From Faecalicatena sp. Marseille-Q4148 (GTDB taxonomy: Bacteria > Bacillota > Clostridia > Lachnospirales > Lachnospiraceae): a stretch of 64,000 nt of DNA. Where the stretch lies: contig CP073692.1 of the NCBI GenBank assembly GCA_018228665.1, forward strand, positions 1,996,046 to 2,060,045, written 5' to 3'. Position numbers and translations under genes: made by a program. Positions 14,386 to 23,971 of this stretch are shown here, piece by piece. Within the stretch, counting starts at the first letter, position 1; every line of letters starts with the position of its first letter. Under the pieces are notes generated by a model that saw only the letters and a list, made by a program, of their open reading frames with translations, searched no databases and was not told the DNA's origin.

Positions 14386-16973
14386 GCGCGTCCAGAAGCA
14401 CCGCTTTTCATCCAAAGGCGGTGTGCGGGCATTTTGGGAACCCGGCTTTAGCAAGCCGGTAAAGAAAAGTATCAAAGACGTGAAAAGCGTCACTTTAGCG
14501 TCATCCGATTTACCCCGGAAGGAAACCACAAGGGGGACAATAGCGTATCGGAAAAATCGCAAGTTGGGAAAACCATCTACCCACGACTGAGCGGCAAGAC
14601 GCAACATTGTGAATGAGGAGCAAGGCTAAACTGCTTTAAGGGCAGTCCGAGGCGGGATACTCGACCCGGCGGCGCAGGATGGTTGTATTCGCCGTATGTC
14701 ATAGCGGAATGTGACAGGTAAACACAGACCGCACGATACTTATGACAGCCAGCCGCAGTAAGCGGAAAAGGACGAAAACCCACTACCGACATCACAATAC
14801 GCTTTTCCCAAAGTGTCTAACTGGAGATTGCCTAGACCGGAACGCCGGAACTATCCGGCTATGCGTAATGCCGCAAGGCGATAAATTTCAAGGGGTAAAA
14901 ACCCAAGAAAGATGACGCTGAATATCCGGCATGGCAACGGAGCCTCCGTAGTAGTCCGAGGGCGGGAAAGCCGTCTACATGGCGAAGGGAGGCAGGATGT
15001 CAACCAATTCATAAAAAGGAAAGGTGCGTGAGGCATTATGAGAAGTCCTGAAAATGTGTTGAAAAGCCTAAAATCCAAGGCGTGTAACAAGAGTTACAAG
15101 TACGAGCGGTTATACCGCAACCTGTACAATCCACAATTCTATCTGCTGGCATATCAGCGGATACAGGCGAAACCAGGCAACATGACAGCCGGAACAGACG
15201 GCAAAACCATTGACGGAATGGGAATGGCAAGGATAAACGCCCTCATTGAAAAGATGCGGGATTTTAGTTATCAGCCTAACCCGGCAAGGAGAACGTATAT
15301 CCCGAAATCCAATGGGAAAATGCGTCCTCTGGGGATACCGTCATTCGACGATAAACTGATACAGGAGGTGGTGCGGCTCATCTTAGAGAGTATTTATGAG
15401 CCAACCTTTAGCGATTATTCCCACGGTTTCCGTATAAACAGAAGCTGTCATACGGCACTCAAATATGTGCAGAAATATTTTACGGGGACAAAGTGGTTCG
15501 TTGAGGGAGATATAAAGGGCTGTTTTGACAACGTAGACCATCATGTGTTGATTGCTATTTTGCGAAAGCGGATTGCAGACGAACATTTCATCGGTCTGCT
15601 CTGGAAGTTCTTGAAAGCCGGATATATGGAGGATTGGAATTATCACAATACTTATTCCGGCACTCCGCAAGGCTCCATCATCAGCCCCATCCTTGCAAAC
15701 ATCTACATGAACGAACTGGATAGTTATATGGCAGAGTATGCAGAGAAATTCAACTGCGGAAACCGCCGTAAAATCAATCCTACGTTCAAGAAGAAGTTGG
15801 ATGTCTGCCGGGGGAAAGAACAAAGGCTTAAAAGAAATATCTCTAAAATGAGCGTGGAAGAAAAAGAGGGCTTAATTGCAGAAATCCGGGAACTGCGGCG
15901 TAGTCTGAAATCTATACCGTATAGCGATCAGATGGACGATAGCTATAAACGGCTTTGCTATATCCGATACGCCGATGATTTCTTAATCGGAGTTATCGGC
16001 AGCAAAGAGGACGCAGAACAGATTAAACAAGATGTAGGCTGCTTTATCCGGGACAAACTCCATCTGGAAATGTCCGAGGAAAAGACATTGATTACTCATG
16101 GACACGACGCTGCGAAGTTCTTGGGATATGAGGTCACAATCGCCAAAGGCGAACACAACAAAAAGACCAAAACCGGGGCTACCAGACGGGTAAACAATGG
16201 AAAAGTCTTACTTTATGTTCCCCATGATAAGTGGGTAAAACGACTGTTCTCCTACAATGCCCTCAAGATTAAATACGACAAACAAAATGGAAACAAAGAG
16301 GTTTGGGAACCTGTCCGGCGCACTCGCCTGTTGCACTTGGACGATTTGGAAATCCTAAACCAATACAACGCAGAAATCCGTGGATTGTATAACTACTACC
16401 GACTTGCAAACAACGTGTCTGTACTCAACAACTTCTACTATGTAATGAGATACAGTATGCTCAAAACCTTTGCTGGAAAATATCGGACACGAATCAGCAG
16501 AATTATCCGCAAGTACCGTCAAGGAAAAGATTTTGTTGTGGAATATCCGAAGAAAAACGGCAAGGTCGGAAAGGTACTGTTTTACAATAATGGGTTCCGC
16601 CGGGACACTAAAGTAGAAAGCGGAAATCCTGATATAGTAGCAAGAATTTTTGAGAATTACGGGCGTAATAGCCTTATAAAAAGATTGCAAGCAAACAGGT
16701 GTGAGTGGTGTGGCGCAGAGAATGTGCCGCTTGAAATACACCATATACGAAAACTCAAAGATTTAAGTGGCAGAAAACAATGGGAAATCGCCATGATTGG
16801 GCGTAAGCGCAAGACAATGGCACTCTGCATTGACTGTCACGATAAGTTACACGCAGGGAAGTTAGACTGACATCTGGAGAGCCGGATACATCGAGAGGTG
16901 TAAGTCCGGTTCGGAGGGGAGTTCTCGGAAACCTGCCATAGCAATATGGCAAGGCGCCGGGTTCTTACCCTAC
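14386..16973 (+). mobile_element. Group II intron 1, inserted in virB6
   Basis: The intron starts GCGCG (a variant of the usual GUGYG) and ends TTACCCTAC. Its domain IV encodes a reverse transcriptase/maturase. A domain V-like hairpin lies at about 16878-16913 (AGCCGGAT ... GTCCGGTT). The exon sequence GAAATTTATT (14376-14385, IBS1) is complementary to GATAAATTTC at 14880-14889 (EBS1), apart from a G-T pair at the splice site. This fixes the 5' boundary. It lies in the sense orientation, so splicing can restore VirB6. Confidence 0.88.
15038..16870 (+). CDS. ltrA: Group II intron reverse transcriptase/maturase with HNH endonuclease
   Basis: The 610-residue intron-encoded protein has RT blocks PLGIPSFDDKLIQEVVRLIL, EGDIKGCFDNVDHHVL, SGTPQGSIISPILANIY and the catalytic YADD near residue 311. 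A maturase X domain follows at about 390-520. The C-terminal zinc-linked HNH has CEWCG, LEIHHIRKLKDLSG and CIDCHDKLHAG. It assists splicing and drives retrohoming into intronless copies of the target. All catalytic residues are present, so the intron looks active. The ATG follows GGAAAGGTGCGTGAGGCATT. Confidence 0.95.
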   Translation: MRSPENVLKSLKSKACNKSYKYERLYRNLYNPQFYLLAYQRIQAKPGNMTAGTDGKTIDGMGMARINALIEKMRDFSYQPNPARRTYIPKSNGKMRPLGIPSFDDKLIQEVVRLILESIYEPTFSDYSHGFRINRSCHTALKYVQKYFTGTKWFVEGDIKGCFDNVDHHVLIAILRKRIADEHFIGLLWKFLKAGYMEDWNYHNTYSGTPQGSIISPILANIYMNELDSYMAEYAEKFNCGNRRKINPTFKKKLDVCRGKEQRLKRNISKMSVEEKEGLIAEIRELRRSLKSIPYSDQMDDSYKRLCYIRYADDFLIGVIGSKEDAEQIKQDVGCFIRDKLHLEMSEEKTLITHGHDAAKFLGYEVTIAKGEHNKKTKTGATRRVNNGKVLLYVPHDKWVKRLFSYNALKIKYDKQNGNKEVWEPVRRTRLLHLDDLEILNQYNAEIRGLYNYYRLANNVSVLNNFYYVMRYSMLKTFAGKYRTRISRIIRKYRQGKDFVVEYPKKNGKVGKVLFYNNGFRRDTKVESGNPDIVARIFENYGRNSLIKRLQANRCEWCGAENVPLEIHHIRKLKDLSGRKQWEIAMIGRKRKTMALCIDCHDKLHAGKLD

Positions 16974-17248
16974 TACTCACAAGTTTAGCGCCTATCCCGT
17001 TTGCCACAGTCCCCAACAGAGAAACCGGACACATGGGGCAGAACTATTTCCGCTCCCTCTTTGCGGTGGGCTTTCAAGGTCTGTTGATCTTAGTCTGTGT
17101 CGCCATCTATGCGGTGCTGATCCAGAGTATCGCCACCGACGGCGACCCCATCGGGGCGATCTGGGGCTGCGTGGGATATACGGTGCTGCTGTGTTTTACC
17201 TTATTCAAAACAGGCAGTCTTGCAAAATCCATCTTCGGCTGCCATTAA
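16974..17248 (+). CDS. VirB6-like membrane channel protein, exon 2
   Basis: Exon 2 supplies the C-terminal 91 residues of the spliced VirB6, beginning within the Leu codon and reading LLTSLAPIPFATVPN, then MGQNYFRSLFAVGFQGLLIL. Two or three membrane helices are visible (about 17092-17150 and 17158-17220). The stop is at 17248. This exon has no start or SD of its own, because the upstream in-frame ATG 16946 lies inside the intron. Production therefore depends on splicing. Confidence 0.85.
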
Positions 17249-17252
17249 GAGA

Positions 17253-17275
17253 CTTCGGGCCATGACGACCCGAAG
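17253..17275 (+). repeat. Intergenic hairpin copy 5 of 7
   Basis: CTTCGGG ... CCCGAAG, with a 9-nt centre ccatgacga, starts 4 nt after the VirB6 stop and ends just upstream of the next SD. Confidence 0.85.
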
Positions 17276-17291
17276 CGGAAAGGAGAAATCC

Positions 17292-17714
17292 ATGCAGGAA
17301 AAAACAGCGGGCGGAACACCAGCCGCCCCTATAAAGCTGGATGTAAGCGTGCGGGTCATCGAACCTGTGAAAAACCTCATGGGCTTTGCCAGCGTGAAAT
17401 TCAATGACTGCTTTGTGGTGGAAAATCTGAAAATCGTACAGGGCAGCAAGGGGCTCTTTCTTGGGATGCCCAGCCAGCCAGACGGCAAAGGCGGCTACCG
17501 GGATATGGCCTACCCTGTCACAAAGGAGTTCCGGGAACAGCTCAACACCGCTGTTCTGCAAGCCTATGAGGCAAAGCTGGAACAGATGGCGGAGCGTGGC
17601 TCTGTGGGGCGTGCATCCATCAGCGACCAGCTCAAAGCCGGAAAAGCGGCTGCCGAACAGGCAAAGGCAGAACGGCCTCCGAAGGAAAAGCCCAGCCGCA
17701 GCGCAGAGCGTTGA
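17292..17714 (+). CDS. SpoVG-family protein
   Basis: The 140-residue protein contains the SpoVG core: DVSVRVIEPVKNLMGFASV, FNDCFVVENLKIVQGSKG, LFLGMPSQ and YRDMAYPVTKEFREQLN. A charged C-terminal extension follows that host SpoVG lacks. SpoVG proteins bind nucleic acid and regulate gene expression in Firmicutes. ICE copies lie inside transfer operons and may tune transfer genes (inference). ATG 17292 follows AAAGGAGAAATCC. Confidence 0.85.
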   Translation: MQEKTAGGTPAAPIKLDVSVRVIEPVKNLMGFASVKFNDCFVVENLKIVQGSKGLFLGMPSQPDGKGGYRDMAYPVTKEFREQLNTAVLQAYEAKLEQMAERGSVGRASISDQLKAGKAAAEQAKAERPPKEKPSRSAER

Positions 17715-17737
17715 CCTCGGGCCATGCTGGCCCGAAG
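17715..17737 (+). repeat. Intergenic hairpin copy 6 of 7
   Basis: CCTCGGGCCA-tgc-TGGCCCGAAG begins directly after the SpoVG stop and ends 4 nt before AAAGGAGG. Confidence 0.9.
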
Positions 17738-17756
17738 CAGAAAGGAGGCGGAAACC

Positions 17757-18377
17757 ATGCCACGCAAACGGACGGGCTATGACGCGGCCTGCTATTACGA
17801 CGGAAAACTGCTGGGCCGCTGTACCAAAGCGGACAGCGATGCCTATACCCTGTTGATGAACGCCTGTGGTGGGGACGCCGCCCGGGTCCTGCGGGAATAT
17901 GCCTATTTTTCCCCGGAACTTCGCGCCATATTGGAAAATGCGGCGCTCATGCAGGCGGACCGGAACCGGACGGGCGGAATGTTCCATGCGCCGAAAAGTT
18001 CCCCGTGGGGCGAGGTGCAGAGCTGTGAAACCCTCTGTCCAGGGGTGTTTCTGGTATCTACCGCCAGCCACGGCGGAACGATGGTGGCAAACGAGGTAGC
18101 CGCCGTCCTCTCCCCAGCGGCCAAAAAATGCGGCTTCAAGGACAAGGGCTATATTTGCTATGAGGAGGACGCACAGGAAAGCGTAGTGCTCCGGGAGCTG
18201 CTGGACAAAAAGCTGTGGAAAATCCCTGACCGCATTAAGGACAAAGGACAGTTTGAAGAAAAACTCAATCAGTCCATCCGGCAGTATCACCCCGAATACT
18301 GGCGGGCAAGGCAGAGCGGACGAGAGGCCGCCGAAGCTGCCCGCAGCACAGCCCCGGCCAAAGAGGCCGCAAGATAA
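17757..18377 (+). CDS. Conserved ICE protein, DUF7007-like
   Basis: The 206-residue protein has no recognised enzymatic motif. The centre contains SSPWGEVQSCETLCPGVFLV followed by STASHGGTMV, resembling DUF7007-type proteins of mobile elements. The rest is helical, and the C-terminus is Ala/Arg-rich. It lies between SpoVG and PrgI genes in the transfer operon, each junction carrying the family hairpin. ATG 17757 has AAAGGAGG 8 nt upstream. A function in transfer is suggested only by position. Confidence 0.55.
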   Translation: MPRKRTGYDAACYYDGKLLGRCTKADSDAYTLLMNACGGDAARVLREYAYFSPELRAILENAALMQADRNRTGGMFHAPKSSPWGEVQSCETLCPGVFLVSTASHGGTMVANEVAAVLSPAAKKCGFKDKGYICYEEDAQESVVLRELLDKKLWKIPDRIKDKGQFEEKLNQSIRQYHPEYWRARQSGREAAEAARSTAPAKEAAR

Positions 18378-18400
18378 CCTCGGGCCATGCTGGCCCGAAG
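18378..18400 (+). repeat. Intergenic hairpin copy 7 of 7
   Basis: CCTCGGGCCA-tgc-TGGCCCGAAG starts immediately after the preceding stop and is followed by AGTAAAGGAGG. It is identical to copy 6. Confidence 0.9.
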
Positions 18401-18421
18401 CAGTAAAGGAGGTGTACCAAA

Positions 18422-18808
18422 ATGGCCTATGTGCCAGTACCAAAAGACCTTTCCAAAATCAAGACAAAGCTGGCCTTCAACCTAACGAAGCGCCAGCTTG
18501 TTTGTTTTTCCAGCGCGGCGGCGGTGGGCCTCCCGGCTTACCTGTTTTCCCGTGGCAGTATCGGGAACAGTGCCGCCATGTTCCTGATGATCGGCCTCAT
18601 GCTCCCGTTCTTCTTTCTGGCTATGTATGAACGAGACGGTCTGCCGCTGGAAAAAGTGCTGAAAAACATCATCCGCACCCGGTTCCTCTATCCCCGTGTG
18701 CGGCCTTACAAAACCGAAAACTTCTATGCGCTGCTTAGCGCCAGAAAGGAGGCGCAGCCGATTGCGAAACAGCAGAAGGGCCGGAAAGCCCGCAGGCAGA
18801 AAGCCTGA
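18422..18808 (+). CDS. PrgI-family conjugation membrane protein
   Basis: The 128-residue protein begins MAYVPVPKDLSKIKTKLAFN, the PrgI signature, followed by two membrane helices (about 28-46 and 48-66) and a basic C-terminal tail. PrgI corresponds to VirB3 in position: a small inner-membrane partner encoded directly before the VirB4 ATPase. Its 3' end overlaps the VirB4 gene by 47 nt in another frame. The start follows AAAGGAGGTGTACCAA. Confidence 0.88.
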   Translation: MAYVPVPKDLSKIKTKLAFNLTKRQLVCFSSAAAVGLPAYLFSRGSIGNSAAMFLMIGLMLPFFFLAMYERDGLPLEKVLKNIIRTRFLYPRVRPYKTENFYALLSARKEAQPIAKQQKGRKARRQKA

Positions 18809-20913
18809 AAAGCAGGGCCTTACCGGCCTGTTCACGAAAGGAAAGAACATTCCCACCACCGCCCAGCAGACCCTCCCTTACCGGGAAATGTACCGGGACG
18901 GGGTGTGCCGGGTAGCGGACCGCTATTACACCAAAACCATTGAATACGAGGACATCAACTACCAGCTCGCACAGTCCGAAGATCAGGCGGCCATCTTTGA
19001 CGGGTGGAGCGCCTGCCTCAACTACTTTGACAGCAGCCTTCCGTTCCAGCTTTCCTTCCTCAACCACCGAAGCCGCCCGGGCAGCCGGTACAGCGTGAAC
19101 ATCCCCATGCAGGATGATGATTATAACAGCGTCCGGTATGAGTATGTGGAAATGCTGGAAAACCAGATTGCCAAAAGCAACAACGGCATTGTCCGCACAA
19201 AGCTCCTGACCTTCGGCGTGAACGTGGACGACCTTCCCACCGCCAGGGCAAGGCTGGAACGTGTAGAGGCGGACATTTGCGGGAACTTCAAAAAGCTGGG
19301 CGTCAAGTGCCGCTCCCTTTCGGGGCTGGAACGGCTGGAGCTTCTTCACGGGCAGCTCCACCCCGGCAGCGGCTCCCCCTTCCGGTTTTCATGGGATATG
19401 ATCCCCAAAACCGGGCTTTCCACCAAAGACTTTATCGCCCCGGACAGTTTCGATTTTCGTTTCAGCCGACTGTTCCGGATGGGGACGACTTGGGGCGCTG
19501 CCTCCTACTTGCAGATTTTGGCCTCGGAGCTCTCGGACAAGCTGCTGGCGGAGCTTTTGGAAATGGATGCGGAAATGACCATCACCCTCCATATCCAGAC
19601 TGTCGATCAGGCTGCCGCCGTAAAATCCATCAAGGCCAAAGTCTCCGACATTGACAAGATGAAGGTGGAGGAACAAAAGAAGGCAGCCCGGTCAGGGTAC
19701 GACATGGACATACTTCCGCCCGACCTTGTAACGTACAGCAACGACGCAAAGACCCTTCTGGAAGATTTACAGAGCCGGAATGAAAGAATGTTCCTTCTGA
19801 CCTTCCTTGTGGTAAACATGGCCCCGACCCGCCGGGAGCTGGACAACGACCTGTTCACGGTGTCCGGTATCGTCCAGAAATACAACTGCACCTTGAAGCG
19901 GCTGGACTTCCAGCAGGAGGACGGTTTTCTTTCCAGCCTTCCGCTGGGCCATAACGGCATTGAGATCAAGCGCGGCATGACGACCAGCTCCACGGCCATT
20001 TTCGTTCCCTTTATGACGCAGGAGCTCCGCATGGATGGCGAAGCCGTCTATTACGGGCTCAACGCACTTTCCCATAACGTCATCATGGCAAACCGGAAAA
20101 AGCTCAAAAACCCCAACGGCCTGTTCCTCGGCGTGCCGGGCTCCGGCAAATCCTTTGCCGCAAAGCGAGAGCTTGTGAACGTGTTCCTTGCCACCCGTGA
20201 CCGGATCATTGTGGTGGACCCGATGGGCGAATACTCGCCCCTTATCAAGCGGCTGGGCGGACAGGTCATCGAGATCGCCCCGGACAGCCCCCACCACATC
20301 AACCCGATGGACATTGACCTGAGCTTTGACGAGGAAAACCCGATGGCGCTGAAAGCCGACTTTATCCTGTCGCTGATGGAGCTGATCGTCGGCGGCAAGG
20401 ATGGCTTGCAGCCGGTGGAGCGGACCGTCATTGACCGCTGTGTACGCCAGATGTACCGGGAACACTTGCAAAACCCGGAAACAAGCAAAATGCCGACCCT
20501 CCAAACGCTATATGACCTGCTCTGTTCCCAGCCGGAGGGCGAGGCGGTGCGGCTGGCAACTGCCCTTGAAATTTATGTGTCGGGCTCCCTTAACGTGTTC
20601 AACCATGAAACCAACGTGGACTTAAACCGCCGTCTGGTATGCCTTGACTTAAAAAAGCTGGGGGCCGGGCTTCGGACGATTGCCATGCTCATTATGCAGG
20701 ACTTGGTAAACTCGCAGGTGTCCATGAATTTCCTCCGCGGTATCGCCACATGGTGTTACTTCGACGAATTTCATGTGCTGCTCCGTGACCGTCTGACGGC
20801 AAGCTATTGTGTGGCGATCTGGAAAATGCTGCGAAAAAAAGGGTGCGTTCCGAGTGCTTTAACGCAGAACGTAAAGGATTTTCTGGCAAGCCCGGAGATT
20901 GAGAACATCTTTG
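18762..20913 (+). CDS. VirB4-like transfer ATPase, exon 1
   Basis: Exon 1 encodes residues 1-717 and the first base of the next codon. Landmarks are the N-terminal VirB4 domain with GVNVDDLPTARARLERVE, Walker A GVPGSGKS near residue 457, IIVVDPMGEYSPLI, and Walker B-type WCYFDEFHVLL. A group II intron interrupts the conserved PEIENIF(E)NSDF block. The start is TTG 18762, exactly 9 nt after AAAGGAGG and inside prgI; the upstream ATG 18696 lacks an SD. Joined to exon 2 the product is 795 residues, normal for the family. VirB4 powers assembly of the secretion channel. Confidence 0.92.
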
Positions 20914-23702
20914 GTGCGACACGTTGACGCACAAACATCGCTCTATGAGGGTAAAACTTCATGGACTTATGGCCATGCGATGCTAAAATCGTCGGACTTA
21001 CCTTCTTACGAGGTAAGTAACAACTGATAATTCGAAAGGTAGAATGATGGGGTAACGCCTTGAAATGCCTTCTCTGATACTTCGACCGGCTCCGACTGTA
21101 ATGGTTGGGGTCTGGAGCTCGATAAAGTCGGCGGAAGTCTGCCGAAACAGTGTAGAAATACAGCTGTCGAAAGTGCGGTAGAGGTACTGTATGCAGATGA
21201 CACGTCGGGAGTCTATAAAATATCTATGGTGAGAATGTCCACGACGGACTGACGAAAACCGCGAATGTACGGGTCTAGATGTTTACCATATAGAAATGTA
21301 TGGACACTTAATTGTGGGTCAGTGCGGTGTAGTAAGAATCGAAAATATGAAACTCCGTATTGTGTTACAGGCACAATCAAGCTGACAGGACTATAGCGAA
21401 CACCTAAGGATATATGCACAGATAGAATTATCGGAACGTGGAAAGGTACAGAGTTGCTCATAAGCAATCTGCGGACGAATCATATAAGCCGCCTAATCTG
21501 TGCTGAAAAGCGAAGCTCGAACCTACGACAGCCCTACGAAAAAGGCGGGCTCGAGGAATGGGCTTTAGTCGGTTAGAAACAATTGTTGTCATTCAATCTT
21601 ATAAGGATTACGAGTATGACAAAAAGGGACACTTTCCCAAGAAAGGAGAGTGATGCCTTATGACCATGAAAAAGAAAAAGCAACTGCTCTGTGAGGATAA
21701 TCTGCGTCACAATGAGTATTACGGAATGCAGAATACGATTGATAATCTATACCAGGCAAGTTTGAACGGAGAAGTTTTTACAGATTTAATGTCTGTCATT
21801 CTTCAACGGGAAAACATTCTTCTAGCGTACAGAAATATCAAGAAAAATACGGGAAGTAAAACAAGTGGCACAGACAATCTCACAATCGAGGACATTGGAA
21901 GATGTTCCCCCGATGAGGTTGTTGAAAAAGTTAGATTTATTATTAATGGAAGTGAACATGGGTATCGCCCAAAACCTGTAAGGCGTAAGGAGATACCAAA
22001 ACCATACGACCCAAGTAAAATGAGACCCTTAGGGATTCCGTGTATATGGGATAGACTTGTTCAACAATGTATCAAACAGGTATTGGAACCTGTTTGTGAG
22101 GCTAAGTTCAGCAAAAACAGCTATGGATTCAGACCGAACCATTCGGTTGAGAACGCTATAGCAAGAAGTTATCAGCTACTTCAACATGCCAATCTTCACT
22201 ATGTCATTGAATTCGATATAAAAGGGTTCTTTGATAACGTGAATCATGCCAAGCTGATACGACAGATATGGGCTATGGGTATTCATGACAAGCAACTGAT
22301 ATTTGTCATAAGACGAATTCTCAAAGCACCAATCAAACTGGAAGATGGGACTTTTATCACACCCGACAAAGGAACCCCACAGGGAGGTATTATATCGCCA
22401 CTTCTGGCTAATATCGTGCTTAACGAATTAGACCACTGGGTAGAAAGTCAATGGCAATGGTGTCCGATTTGCAAACGGAATGCTAGACCTGAAAACGGCT
22501 TTCGACAGGCTAAGAAATCTAACCTGAAGGAAATGTTCATTGTTCGCTATGCAGATGATTTTCGAATCTTTTGTAGGACAAAGGACTCCGCTGAACGCAC
22601 CAAATGTGCAGTCACTCTGTGGCTGAAAGAAAGGCTCAAACTGGAAATTTCTGAAAAGAAAACGAGGATTGTCAATGTAAGAAATCATTACTCTGATTTT
22701 CTCGGATTCAAAATGAAAGTTCACAGAAAAGGCAACAAACTCGTGGTTATATCTCATATCGCAGATAAAAATCTCGAGCACAAAAGGGAGAAGCTTAAAG
22801 AACAGGCAAAGAGAATCGTTCACCCTCGCAAAATATATGGCGAACAGGGGGAAATCAGACTCTATAACAGTATGGTTACTGGCATGCAGAATTATTACTG
22901 TATCGCCACACATGTTAATCATGATTGTGCTTCCCTAAACCGCACAGTCATGACCTTGCTGACAAACAGGCTTAGCACTCGCACAGGCAACCGTCTTGTG
23001 AAAACAGGGCGAGAGCTTACGGAGTTTGAAAAAGCCCGTTTTGGTAAATCCAAAATGATGCGATATGTCGCTGGTACGAATGAGCCCGTGTATCCAATAG
23101 GATACACACAGCACAAAAACCCACTTTTCCGTAAGAAGAGCTGGAATTATTACACTCCCGAAGGACGAGAAGGTATTCACAACTGTCTGAGAATCAACAT
23201 CCCTATGATGTTGGCTCTCATGCGTCAACCAGCCTATTCCAATAGTGCGGAATACGCAGACAATCGAATATCTCTCTTCTCAGCCCAATGGGGAAAATGT
23301 GCTATAACAGGTGTTGAATTCTCCTCTGTTGGGGAAATTCATTGCCATCATAAGTTACCCCGACATTTAGGCGGTACGGATGCCTATGAGAATCTTATTC
23401 TCATAAAGAATTCCGTACATAAACTCATTCATGCTTCAAAAGCGGAAACTATTTACAAATATATGGATTTACTACAGCTAGATATCAAACAGCTTATAAA
23501 GGTTAACCACCTTCGTGAGTTGGCTTCCATGCAACCTATTTAATCTTATTTCAACTACTACAGTTTTTATTCTATTCAAAGGTTGATTGTTTAGACAATG
23601 AAAAATACTAACCGATGGAACGCCGTGTGCGGTGAAAGTCGCATGCACGGTGTGGAGTGGGGGAAAAGCCCGAGATGATATCAGAGGCTTACCTATCACT
23701 AT
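20914..23702 (+). mobile_element. Group II intron 2, inserted in virB4
   Basis: The 5' end is the consensus GTGCGACA and the 3' end is CACTAT. The RT gene lies in domain IV. A domain V hairpin with a GAAA tetraloop lies at about 23618-23654 (CCGTGTGCGGTGAAAGTCG...). The junction ATCTTTG|AGAACTCGGAC restores Glu-Asn-Ser-Asp in VirB4, which defines both ends. It is a different lineage from intron 1, with a different 5' end and a diverged RT. It too lies in the sense orientation. Confidence 0.88.
21660..23543 (+). CDS. ltrA: Group II intron reverse transcriptase/maturase with HNH (intron 2)
   Basis: The 627-residue protein has RT motifs MRPLGIPCIWDRLVQQCIKQ, YVIEFDIKGFFDNVNH, GTPQGGIISPLLANIVLNEL and YADD near residue 297. 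Then come a thumb/X domain and a C-terminal HNH with CAITGVEFSS, IHCHHKLPRHLGG and NLILIKNSVHKLIH. An internal Cys pair (WCPICKRNARPENG) interrupts the RT palm. It is well diverged from the RT in intron 1. Residues needed for splicing, reverse transcription and cleavage appear intact. ATG 21660 follows AAAGGAGA at a somewhat long spacing; Met 21666 is possible. Confidence 0.93.
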   Translation: MTMKKKKQLLCEDNLRHNEYYGMQNTIDNLYQASLNGEVFTDLMSVILQRENILLAYRNIKKNTGSKTSGTDNLTIEDIGRCSPDEVVEKVRFIINGSEHGYRPKPVRRKEIPKPYDPSKMRPLGIPCIWDRLVQQCIKQVLEPVCEAKFSKNSYGFRPNHSVENAIARSYQLLQHANLHYVIEFDIKGFFDNVNHAKLIRQIWAMGIHDKQLIFVIRRILKAPIKLEDGTFITPDKGTPQGGIISPLLANIVLNELDHWVESQWQWCPICKRNARPENGFRQAKKSNLKEMFIVRYADDFRIFCRTKDSAERTKCAVTLWLKERLKLEISEKKTRIVNVRNHYSDFLGFKMKVHRKGNKLVVISHIADKNLEHKREKLKEQAKRIVHPRKIYGEQGEIRLYNSMVTGMQNYYCIATHVNHDCASLNRTVMTLLTNRLSTRTGNRLVKTGRELTEFEKARFGKSKMMRYVAGTNEPVYPIGYTQHKNPLFRKKSWNYYTPEGREGIHNCLRINIPMMLALMRQPAYSNSAEYADNRISLFSAQWGKCAITGVEFSSVGEIHCHHKLPRHLGGTDAYENLILIKNSVHKLIHASKAETIYKYMDLLQLDIKQLIKVNHLRELASMQPI

Positions 23703-23938
23703 AGAACTCGGACTTTATCTATATGCTCAACCAGGCCCAGGGAGACCGTCAGATTTTGGCAAAGCAGTTGGGGATCTCCCCGCACCAGCTTTCCTATGTG
23801 ACCCATTCCGGTCCCGGCGAGGGACTTTTGTTCTTTGGAAATGTGATCATCCCCTTTGTGGACCATTTCCCGAAGGACACACTTTTGTACAGCGTGCTTA
23901 CCACAAGACCGGATGAAGTAGCGGGGACCAAAGCGTGA
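23703..23938 (+). CDS. VirB4-like transfer ATPase, exon 2
   Basis: The exon completes VirB4 with AG to finish the Glu codon, then NSDFIYMLNQAQGDR, GISPHQLSYVTHSGPGEGLL and FFGNVIIPFVDHFPKDT, the usual C-terminus. The stop is at 23938. There is no independent start with an SD; ATG 23723 is in frame but internal. Expression depends on splicing of intron 2. Confidence 0.9.
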
Positions 23939-23971
23939 GGCAAAAATTAAAATGGATCGGAGGTGAGAACA

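Noticed and set aside
16946..17248. Stand-alone small gene starting at ATG 16946
   Set aside because: The ATG is inside the 3' end of group II intron 1. The sequence is exon 2 of virB6.
17205..18443. 412-codon minus-strand ORF opposite the SpoVG and DUF7007-like genes
   Set aside because: It runs across two real genes and two hairpins. Repeated SASGQHGPR-like stretches are just the hairpins translated in reverse.
20914..21660. EBS1 candidate AGATGT near 21277 for intron 2
   Set aside because: It would pair with ACATCT, but that exon segment ends before the splice site, so I cannot claim it as EBS1.
23723..23938. Stand-alone small gene starting at ATG 23723
   Set aside because: It is the in-frame C-terminus of VirB4 (exon 2) and has no SD.
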